Below, in pieces: positions 24,669 through 34,657 of a DNA stretch of 64,000 bases; position 1 is the first letter of the stretch, and each line of letters begins with the position of its first letter. The stretch spans positions 4,059,602-4,123,601 of the forward strand of contig SSBO01000012.1 in the NCBI GenBank assembly GCA_005281725.1, in the 5' to 3' direction. The stretch is from Wuchereria bancrofti. Lineage: Eukaryota > Nematoda > Chromadorea > Rhabditida > Onchocercidae. Made by a program: the position numbers and the translations under genes. Below the pieces are notes generated by a model that made no database searches, was not told where the DNA came from, and worked only from the letters and a program-made list of their open reading frames with translations.

Positions 24669-27600
24669 CTTTTCCAAAAATTGACGAAATCTTTCACTAT
24701 TTTTTGCGGACGCATTTCGACAACTGCTGGCTCGTATGACAACATCATGTAAATCTTTGGACCGAAAATAAATCCAAGTAAAATGGATGCGCATAAAAAT
24801 AGTTCAAGAACAATAACTGTAGCCTGTATAATAATTTTCAGTTCAGCTTCTAATTCCAAAAAAAGAAAAAGCCATGTTGAAAAATAAAATATTAATGTGA
24901 AGTAGAGACCTTATACAGTGGTGGAATCAAAATATAAGTCACTACCGTTGCCCAACACTATCACTGATGCAAATTCTTCTGTCAGCCACCTAAAACAGAT
25001 AGCATAATAAATTATCATTTAAAATACAAAATATTTATATTTCGATTTTCAAACTAACTTATCACCACTATTTTTTGCATTATTATTTGTAACTTGAAGG
25101 TTTTGCAGAAAAATCAACTCTTTGAAGAAACTGTCGTGGTGTTTTGTTGAAGTATTTGCGGTCAATCAATAGTTGGAACAAGCAGGGGATTTTCTACATG
25201 TTGTTTGTAGAGGATAGAAGATTCGAGGTTATTTCGAGTGTTAGCTGCGCCAAGTTTGTTGGGAATGAGGTGTGTGTGCCGTACATTGTGGACAAAGGCA
25301 AGAGTTGAATCTTTATTTGTCAAGGTTAACAACTTAAATAACTTCTCATACTTTGGTCTTTCGCGAAATTGAAATTCGCGACAGAATGCGCAGTCTGGAT
25401 GCCCATTATGAATAGCAGTAGAAGCCAGTAGTTCCAGTAGCTGATGTGAACAGTATCAGAAAATCCCAGTGATTCAGCGTTTTCCGGTTGTGTGGCTTTA
25501 GCGATCATCGCTCCAGAACAGAATGCATAGCTCACTGGGTGTCACAATATGAAGTCTGCAGTTGTAGTGGCTGGTTCATTGTGGGACATTCGAAAAATCA
25601 GAATTTTAGAAGGCTCAAATTTTTGAAATTAAATAACGAAACCAACGGTATTAGTCGATTCAAAGACGAAAATATATCCAGTGATATAAAAACAGCAATT
25701 AACACCCATAAGCAGTGATAGCTCCAAAGATTGATTCCCTTGATAACTCGGAAGTACAGTTTGATTATCACTAAGAGCAGTACTCCCAGTGCTGCGAGCA
25801 ACATTAGAGTTATTTTTACTGCTAGTGCATAATTCCATATTTGCAAGCGCCATTGCCCTGCTATTAATTAGTCCAAAATCTGGATTATTGTAAAATTCAT
25901 TGAAAATTAATTTAATTTAAATATTGACAAAAAATTGCTGCGTACTTTTTACATGCTGGAATGCGAAATTAAACATATAACACTAACTTTCTCTACTTTC
26001 CTTCTTTATTAGTTCACAGTAAAATTCTGAAAATAATGATTACTGTTGGAAATTGAAGTTCTTGGGTACGCTACAAATGTAAGAACCGACAAGTGCGCTG
26101 GATTCGCCAATCATTGAATATGATATTTTCATTGATTTTACGTCATCTGCACACTGGTGAAATGCATCACGACATGATTCTGCAATTTATTTATTTTGAA
26201 GATCATAAACTTTAGAGATCAATTTATTTACAAATTTTGAAAGAAAAGGAAATAGAAGAATTATAACAAATCTTAATTATGATGTTTCATCCGATACATG
26301 ACCAAGAACACTGAAATATATATAAGGTTCCGAAAATTTAAAGCCGCTTTTATTCGAATAATTTGCAATATTTCAGTAAGCATATAAACCTGAAATTTCT
26401 TCGGCATCGCAACTATGAGATTTTATAGGACAAAAAACTTCTAAATAATCTCTACTTCCTTCTAAACATAATGCTTTGAGAAATGTTAGCGAGTCATTTA
26501 AAAAAAGTGAAGCAACTGATCTTGTGTCTTATAAATTCTCAACATTAAAAAGAAAAAAATAGGAACAGCTAACTGCAACTAAAACACCTTGTAGCAAATT
26601 TTTAAAAATTTACCTAGCTTGTCTGTCTGGCACAAATTCGTAGATAATAAAGTCGTGTTCAATTTGAGTTTTTTAAAGATTTTTGAAATTTGATCGCATC
26701 CTTTCATATAGAATTCCTCACAAATATCAACTTGCTCTAAACACAACTGCTCATAGACAGCATTCGGTGCAAATAAGAAGCATTCCAAGCTATGTACGAA
26801 GTGTCCGCTTTTCGTCATCCTTCCTAAAACATTACTTTTCGGATTCTAAAATCCCTTGATCTATGCAAGGTTGCGGAATGTGGTATCGGAAGTGCTGAAG
26901 AAGACTTTCTCAATTCTTTTACATGCCTAAACTTGGCAGATCTAATTTTCGTCATCCTCACCAGTACACTGGACACATTTCCTCACCACTGCACATTTTT
27001 CCGTCATAAAAGTTTCGATTTGCTTCGGATAACACTGCCATCAGTTTTTAACGTATTTCCGGTAAGTTAACTGATGTAATACTTTTCAGTCAAGCACGAA
27101 ATTCGTCATATATTACATTCCTTAAGTTAGAATACATTATTAAAGAAAAACAAGGAAGTTTTGTCTTACACACTAAGAAGTAAGGTGGTTACAATGTTAG
27201 TACTCTGAATAAATTTAAATGAAATTTCCTGGAAAATTCAAAATTACATATCTTAAGTTGTAAAGATATGGTGCCTACAAATCTACATATCATATAGATA
27301 AAAGTCATGTGTATCGCCAATAACGATATATGAACATATGGATAAAGGGATTCCAAAATAATTCGCAATTTCCCAATAAAATAGGAAAAATTTTCAAAAT
27401 TACTCAAAACATTTTTTTAGACGGTGAACGTTTTTCCATTTCATTTGTTAGGTCATTCTGAAGAATCAATTTTGTAAATAAATGCAGTTTGTATTTGTCC
27501 GAATCTTACTTCATTTAATTTCCGAAAAACGTAATATTTGCAGATCGGACGGTCTATAGGCATCTTAAACCACCTCTCCAATAAAAGAACTTCATGCGAA

Positions 27601-30600
27601 ATAAACGACTTTAATAGATATTGGAATGATACAGAAAGAAATTGGAATCCATTGCATAGTATCGATCTATGACAATACAGTGTTCATAAGTCGCAGGCAT
27701 GGCACATTACCAAGTGGTATGCCTATGAAAGACTGCAGATGATTTGCGCACGCAATACAAAAACATCAAATCCTAATGTAATAAACCTAGCACAAGTGCG
27801 CTTATCGTGTTCAAAGGTTAAATATTGGAAATTATGCCCACCAGTTGCACCAATGGCAATTAATTAAAGTTGCAACTGATGTTAAATTTGAAAAAAGAGA
27901 AACTTCTGTACACAAGGTTTAGCAGTAAAATACGTAGTCTCATCAGAAGCACTTGTGAAAAGTTTGGTAACGTTATTTGTTGCTGTTGGATCTTTTTCTC
28001 CAATTACTGTTTTAACTCCAGCTATGCAAACGCCATTTTCCGTAGCAAGTTTTTCAAACTGTCCATAAGTGCTCAGTGATGAATCATCCTGAAATATTCG
28101 AAGTGAAGCTTAATCCTCTCTAATTGTGCTACCATTCATCGCTAGCACAATACCACATGTATTGTTTTATTAAATTTTTCTCGGACTAGAAGGAACAGAA
28201 ATGCTACTAGTCAATATCTTTAAAAAAATATCTTTCAATGAAAATTTCTCCTCTGTCGTGAAACTTGGGGTTGACTGATGCTTGTAGCATAGAGTCGAAT
28301 TGGATTTTAGTATGCTGAAGAGCTTTCGTTGTTTGTTATTGTAGTTGGTATGGACGAATGCGTTGAGTGGAAAGCCTATTGTAATGCTTTTATCCGTTAA
28401 CAGCCACGATACACAAGTATTAATCTATAGCAACAATACACTGGTAATTTCGTAGAGTATCTACAAATGAGATCAAGAAAATGAATGAATTGATGGGGAA
28501 CTTCAGGGATTTAAATGAACTGAATTAAATGAGCGCGGGGGAGCAGCAGAACTATAACGTGCTGGCACAAAAAACTGATCTAGACAAAGGATTTAAATCT
28601 TTATGTAGTGAGCATTGACTTGCAACAAGTGCATGATTACATTGAGTTAAGAGCTATCAGATGATCTTTACTCTTCATGTAGTAAGCGATGGGTTCATTA
28701 TTGTCAATTCCTCCAAGAATGACTATTACCTTAGAAAACCTTTACAATATTTTGACATTGCAAGCAAATTTGAATTGAACAAAGGTTTTTAACATATTAA
28801 ACAATTCACAGGGAAGATGAGTGTCGGAATGATTGCTTACATGATGCAATTTGAAGCAATTTTACATTTCTAATGTTCAATTAAGACAAATTTTAGTTTA
28901 GTATTATGGATTAATGCAATTTTATTTTGATATATTTTATAAGTTATTTAGAAATTTGCGAAATTATTTAGAGCTTCGCGACAGGAACAGCTATCATCTA
29001 ACTCATAGAAAATGTTTTCGTGAATAACTGATGTTTTCTGTCACATCAGTCAAATTTTCAGTTTCTCTCATTGGACTGCAATTGATTCAAAAAGCAAATC
29101 TTGATTCTCCCAGCATTTTTCAGTGATTCTTGAGGAATCGATAAAACTCGAACTTAAATCGATCTCTGATGGCTTTTCATTCCTAAGAATCATCTCCGAG
29201 AGTGGTTTTTATAGATATTAATTAAATTAATTTTCATACCCTCTCTTCATATACCTCAATAGAAAAACATTTCGATTGCCTAGATTTAATTCTTGCCTAT
29301 TTGGGAACTCTGAAAAGATATTTAGTATGACATTTCTGAAGAAATGAAGTTCATCGCCAAAAGAAATTCCAAGGTTTTTTTACTAGTTGGAATCAAATAT
29401 GTGGTAAGGCTTCAAAATTCTTACGATTCAACACAATGAATTTTTTTCTTAGTATCAAAATTAAGACAGTTATAAACTTCGGATTTAGGTCTTAACTTAC
29501 TTTATTCTGTCATTTCTCACAAGTATTCGTTGACCACTCACTCTTCGTAGTGTAGAGAAGAGCTTCAAAGCAAAAAGAAGTAAGAAAAGGGTGAAAGTAC
29601 TACAAAATCTTAGAACCTTAACATTTATTTATGAAGTAATTTTTTCGTTCTCTATCCTTCTTATCGCAAATTTTTAGTATCGCAAACCTATAAAATATTA
29701 TTTAAAAAAAGAACATTAAATGAATGAGAGTAGAAGTAAAGGTAGGAAAAACGTTATACGAACTCTTCGCAAAATAATGTTTATATCTTAAACTCTGTTT
29801 CCAATCTTATGTATGTACTGCAAAGCCTTTATACTTTGTTTCTAATAATGTTTTATACGTTAACTCTTTGTTCCCAACCATATGTTTCTACCGTAAACCC
29901 TTTTATATATACTACTTACTTCCTTTTCTGTTTACACTGTGACGACCCTTGAACCCTGACAAAGAATTTATCTTGACCACTCTCACTTTAACATATATAT
30001 ATGTTATGGAAAAACAGAAGGTAGTTCCTGGAGGCAGTTCAACCACAAAAAGGGATTTCCACTACTTGCACCGCAATTCTTCTTTACAAAATTTATTGTA
30101 CTGTTGTTTCTGTTGATAAAGAATTATTATATTCCTGTGCCACCTCACATATTAAATCATCCAACGAATCTTCCCGAATCTCCCCGAGATCCCAACTACA
30201 CTTCTTGCATCTAACATCAGAACAATGAAAATGTAAATCAAAATTGACCTGATCAGAAGTAATGATGGAGATGTACTCCTAAGGAAACTTTCCGAGCAAT
30301 TTGAGAACTTCCAGGATCTCTTTTTTCTGATGGGAGGGCGGAGATTGAATCTAATACCATATCATCGTCTGCATCCAATGATACCAGCAGGTTATCCCTA
30401 GATACAAAAAGGCTTTTCAATGCTCCACCCACACGACCACCCAAAGCATATGCATATCCTAAATTATTTTTTATTAATGGAATGTCAAAAACTGACTTAA
30501 AATAAACATTCACAAATTAATAAGACTTATAATTGACTGATGGTCAATACTACATTGTAAGAATAGATAAAACAATGAAAAAAAGGGTAATTAAAACAAT

Positions 30601-31237
30601 TTTGTCGCAAATAAACTTTTCAAATCTGGAAGCCTCGAATAGATTTGCATTTCAGACTTTTTTTTAGTGAACAAAACTTTGGTGCAGTAAGATTGGTGAA
30701 ACGAGTAAACGAAAAAGTAATAAATAAGCAGATTAGTAAATGAATTGATAATAGCGATGCTAACTCACCAAAAACAGATCCTTGTAGTATTGTAATGTTT
30801 TGACCATCTTGTTCGATGGTGAAGCAATAATTTTCTGCAACTACCGCTTTCTCAACAGGTTTTTGTCCTGATGAGCATGAATCAACCAATATGGTACCCA
30901 TGTTTAAGTTCCGAAATAAACTCATTTGTAGGTAGCGTTTAGAAAAGGTCGTCAACTGAAAATCTTTGGATCAGTCCTCCTAAAATTTTTGATCTTTCTT
31001 CAGGTCTTTAGTCATTTAAAACTATTGTCCAATTTTTACTTGTAAATTTATTTGGAGATATCGTTATATGAAAATTTCGTGAACTTATTAGAATGCTTCA
31101 ATGATTTACTGTATATAAAAAAGCGAACGAAAGAGAAATATCTGAATTTCTGTAAGATTGACAAATACGACCGCCATGGAAATCGACAAACCAAGGATGT
31201 ACAACTGATGTCGTCGTGAATTTGGAAAGTAAAACCC
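24669..31237 (-). CDS. Class C GPCR (metabotropic-glutamate-receptor-like), incomplete model
   Basis: Putative receptor with an extracellular Venus-flytrap domain and a family-3 seven-helix domain. Ligand-binding exons: 31110-31237, 30769-30955 (MGTILVDSCSS, the conserved Asp-x-Cys strand), 30289-30458, and 27912-28088 (DDSSLSTYGQFEKL then NGVCIAG, matching the YG...F...NGVCIA region of mGluR lobe 2). The first three join in phase. Membrane exons: about 25647-25857 (TM3, loop, TM4), 25334-25530 (TM5, then HSVANFNFAK, equivalent to the VPANFNEAK loop), about 24946-24978 (TM6), and 24669-24849 (TM7, CASILLGFIFGPKIYMML, equivalent to the F-x-PK-x-Y signature). The signal peptide, part of the binding domain, TM1-2 and the C-tail were not found. 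Exon borders here are less sure than elsewhere. Membership of the class C superfamily is well supported; subtype and completeness are not. It could be a diverged mgl-type receptor or partly decayed. Confidence 0.62.
25162..25440 (-). other. Long alternative open frame overlapping the receptor TM5 exon
   Basis: A second frame stays open for 92 codons from a CATCAG acceptor-like site to TGA (it includes DCAFCREFQFRERPKYEKL). It overlaps the TM5 exon for about 107 bases and continues beyond it. It has no ATG near its start. It could be a chance frame or an alternative exon. The receptor frame is preferred because it aligns with class C helix 5 and its following loop. Confidence 0.25.
26040..26818 (-). 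CDS. Cysteine-rich protein of unknown function, 3-exon chain
   Basis: Exons 26614-26818, 26390-26515 and 26040-26179 join with matching phases into 156 codons ending at TAA. Eleven cysteines are spread through it (LECFLF, DICEEFYMKGC, KALCLEG, VFCPI, SHSCDAEE, ESCRDAFHQC, GSYICS), a spacing seen in nematode extracellular cysteine-rich families, though I cannot name one. The first ATG lies five bases after a TTTTAG acceptor, so trans-splicing could start the message here, but no signal peptide follows. An upstream exon at about 26994-27050 (initiating ATG, KMCSG, donor GTGAGG) would also join in phase. It lies between the ligand-binding and membrane exons of the class C receptor on the same strand, so it is either a nested gene or an unusual extracellular segment of that receptor. 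Confidence 0.45.
29770..29930 (+). repeat. Degenerate tandem repeat, unit about 40-45 bases
   Basis: Segments beginning AACTCTGTTTCC and AACTCTTTGTTCCC share an order of motifs (TTATGT or ATATGTTTCTAC, then GCAAAGCC or GTAAACCC, then TTTAT), with a partial copy between them. Identity is moderate, so the array is old. It is probably intronic to the class C receptor gene. Confidence 0.4.
30093..30278 (-). other. Exon-like open frame with a CxxC motif
   Basis: Open for 61 codons after a TTCCTTAG acceptor-like site, ending at TAA. It reads like protein rather than random AT-rich sequence: CSDVRCKKCSWDLGE, then an acidic amphipathic tail. The C-x2-C followed by LGE recalls zinc-binding knuckles such as that of UBE3D-type ubiquitin ligases, but this is a weak resemblance. 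It begins just after a receptor ligand-binding exon on the same strand and cannot be spliced to it with a normal-length intron. Confidence 0.3.
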
Positions 31238-32741
31238 CTGAAATGTTAAGAAAGTTGAAAATGAAATAATAAAACGCACACGATTAGTCTCTTTATTGTA
31301 ACCTAAATTATGGCGTCAAGTTTTGCCAATTTCAATGAATTAATAGTGCAGTGACAAAATCAAATGTTCTGGTCAATTTTACGTATGGGAACATTGGCTG
31401 CAAAAGGATCGATAAGGTGCGCATGTGAAATGAATTTTGTTGCTTTGGGTTGTGCTTATAGCCAGTCGTGGTTTAATTCCAGTTTCATATTCCATTTCTA
31501 ACAGATTCAAATTTTTAAATCTAAAGAGATTTATGATTAATAATGAAGCGCATAAGTGATCTGTTCCCCCTACTGTTTAATTCAAATGCTTTGTAGTTGT
31601 ATTTAGTCGAAGCCTTACAGTACCTTGAAAGTTAATCTAAAAATTTCTTTCATTTTATATAAGTTCATGCGTAAGCTATAGTTCAATAATTCGTAATGTG
31701 CATAACATTAGAACATAGAACTTATTTTCAAAATGAATATAAAATTTCAGCTCTTCTGTCAACTATCATTAAATGATTTATTAGCAAAACGAAGTTTTGG
31801 TTCCTCCGTGTTCAAAAACTATTGTTTTAATAAAATTTGTTGTCTTTAAATAACTTATTTGATGGCATGATAATCACCTCAACTTCCATATGACCTAACT
31901 GTTCGTTATAATCATTTCTATTCCTTCGATTCCATTTCTATTCGACATCAATGTTATGTTTAACTCCCAGTAAAAATAAATTTATTCCAACTAATTCTAC
32001 TGGATCACTGGCATCAAATTCATAAATCAGTGATTCCAGCTCAGTCATAATTGTTATAATTTAGTACATTTCGGAAATGGCTTAACACTGCAATACACTT
32101 CGTTTTACTAGTTTATTTTTTAAGATTATTCCGATATCACCAGTTTATATTATGCTTTGCTTCGAAGCTGATCAAGTAGAGTTTTGTAAAAGTTAATCTA
32201 CTTATTTCGAAATTTAAGTTTCTATCAAATGGAGAGAAGGAAGTACAAGAGCATTTTTCCCAGCAACTTACTGAAATTTAATTAAATCGTCATAATGCTA
32301 ATGCTATTGACTTTTTCTCCAGTCTAGCAGTAACAGCATTAAAAGCATAAACGGCTCTAATTCGGCTGTTAACGTTTGCTTATAATTAAGTGCCATCGTT
32401 TGAATATCAATTTTAGAACAGCCATTATCATTATTTCCATATAGTACGATGTGCAGCTAAAAATTCGAAAATAAATTTTAATTACGAAAAAGTTTTGGAA
32501 GATCTTAACGACCCAGGAAAAATCTACAAAGTTTTTAAGTACAAATAGGATGTATTAAAGAAAAACCTTCACAAAATATGCATTCACGTGATTCATAAGT
32601 TGTCCAAATCTAGCGGAATTGACTGATCAGAGTTACCTATTGCATGAACGGAATGAGTAACCAATAGGATTGATAGTTGTTTTTTAATAATCGTAAAATT
32701 CTTGAATTAAAGTAAATCACGCTGTTGTTGACACAAATATA
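31238..32741. other. Gene-poor stretch upstream of receptor exons
   Basis: AT-rich. It should contain the first exon and promoter of the class C receptor and the 3' UTR of the minus-strand gene at 32742. No coding exon could be defended on either strand. Confidence 0.45.
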
Positions 32742-33948
32742 TTATCTAGAATGAGGCCGATGTTCTGATAATACGGATGAATCCAACTTTTTAAAATGAA
32801 ATTGTTGAGTAACCACCTGAATATTTGATTCTTCCATAAACTCCAATGGTTCTGTATTAGACTGTTGTTCGTCCGTATCCGACGTTTTATTAGTTCCAAA
32901 ATGCTTCCCAACAAGTAATTTTGTTATCTGAGAAGTATTTCATATTAAAGTTCAACTACACGAAATTTTTTCTTTGGCAAAAAATTTCACATTTCGTTTC
33001 TGTATTTTATTTTGAAATATGGTTTGTTGTATCAGTAAAGGCGTTAATTAAAAAATCAGTTCCTTCCACCGAAAAAATGTTCATCGTAACTCATTGCCAT
33101 TAACAGTATCAATTTGATTTTGTTAGTGATTGTTAGTATTTTCTTCAGTAATTTTTGCAGTTGTTATAGCAACAAGCACAGACATGACAACCTATAAACC
33201 CATGAAATATTTGTGACGAGTAGGATTTTACTACTTTATTGTTTATTCAAAATTCAAAAAAAGATTTGGTAATGGATTAATCCTTCGGAGAGAATAAGAA
33301 TAAGGAATGAAAATGGAGGATGACAGAAGATGAAAAAAGATAATGAACACTTTTATTGATTATTAGTACTATTTGCACTATCTACTACGTGTCTCCGAAA
33401 GGAATTTTTTAATCCTTAAGTGTCAAAGCATCACTTACTTAAAATGACTAAAATTACCTTTATCTATCATTCTTAATAATTTCGTTATTCCTAGTCATAT
33501 ACTATTATATTGCTTTCGCCGTTGTTATAGATCTCACTACTGTTCTTGCATTTCATAACTGTGTAAAGATAACTGGACATAATGCTATAAAACTTTATTG
33601 AATTCCTAGGTGTAAAGCCCCTGTGCTTTATTATATTTTTTAAAGCAGTTTTGTCTATTTCTTCACAAGAAAGTTATTTACACCCCTCAAAAAAGAGATT
33701 TTTCCAGAGGAGCTGTAGTAATAAAATCCAAATAAAAGCAGTGTCTGGAAATTTCTTCAAACAAAAAATACCTCTTTTTTGGATAAACACATAAATATAA
33801 TTTGGCTGTCTGAATTTCAAACAACATGCTCAAAATTAAAAGTTTCTGTATTGATTATTTCGGAAATGACGATATTTTTCTGTCGTAATCTGTTAATAAC
33901 TCGACTCGTTAAATTGTCATCAATTTTTCCAACAATTGCTAGAAGCTT
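32742..33948 (-). CDS. Unknown gene, two putative 3' exons
   Basis: Exon 32742-32927 follows ACTTCTCAG and is open for 61 codons to TAA; it is rich in Asp, Glu, Gln and Ser (TSDTDEQQSNTEPLEFMEES, then FHFKKLDSSVLSEHR). Exon 33826-33948 follows TTGAATAG and reads KLLAIVGKIDDNLTSRVINR, then RQKNIVISEIINTE; its donor (GTTGTTTG) is poor. Both are in phase 0 and join into a 102-residue C-terminal part. A basic open frame at about 34030-34120 may be a further exon but does not join in phase. No family recognised. The charged composition contrasts with surrounding non-coding frames, which is the main evidence. Confidence 0.38.
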
Positions 33949-34273
33949 CTATTCAAGTTGTTCATAAGCCTCATAAATGGCTAGAATTTAGTAGTACAAT
34001 ACTCTAGTAATAAAGTGAAATTATCTACAAATTTCCTTTTTGCTTTTCGAAATCAACTTCGTAATTATTTTTTTTGATGAAATGAATTTTCTGCTTGAGA
34101 ATCTTTCCTATAAGGCAAATGAAATTACCATATGTGCAAATAGAAACAGTGGATAGTAACTATCCTAATTAAATTTAGAAATCATTCCTTTCCATACCAA
34201 GAAGTTTGTGGAAATTTTAATTTCCTGTGTTGCATTTATCAGTTCGTAGAAGCCAAGTGAATCAAAAACATAT

Positions 34274-34429
34274 TATAAATTCAAATTTTTGAGTGAGATA
34301 TTTGTGTTTGATTAAAATGACGGTGTTATTTCTCTTCAGAAGCAAAAAAAGTCATTTCGTTGCCTTATTTTGTGGATGGTTTCTCAAATTGTGTGCGAGA
34401 AATGCAAAATTATACATTGCTAGAGAAAT
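34274..34429 (+). pseudogene. Inverted partial copy of the HES Orange-domain exon
   Basis: These 156 bases are the reverse complement of 37282-37437 with a single substitution. The copied piece contains the intron end, the CTTCAG acceptor and the first two-thirds of HES exon 3 (through the codons for YTLLEK), then stops abruptly. It is truncated, has no linked exons in this orientation, and is therefore a non-functional exon fragment. The near identity shows a very recent event, gene conversion, or an assembly artefact. Confidence 0.88.
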
Positions 34430-34657
34430 CATTTCTTTTTGTAAACTCAATTGGCAAACATCCAATTTTTTTAACTTAATAAATATATCCCATCTGAATT
34501 TGAAGAATCCTTACATTTCCAAACAAAAAACAATAGTACTATTGTATATCAACTTCAATTTTTACTAATTTTTATTTGTGCTTAAAACTTTCCGCCTGAT
34601 ACACAGCGAAAGTACGATAAATACGGCAACTGCACAAATCAAGAGAAACAGATCTTC

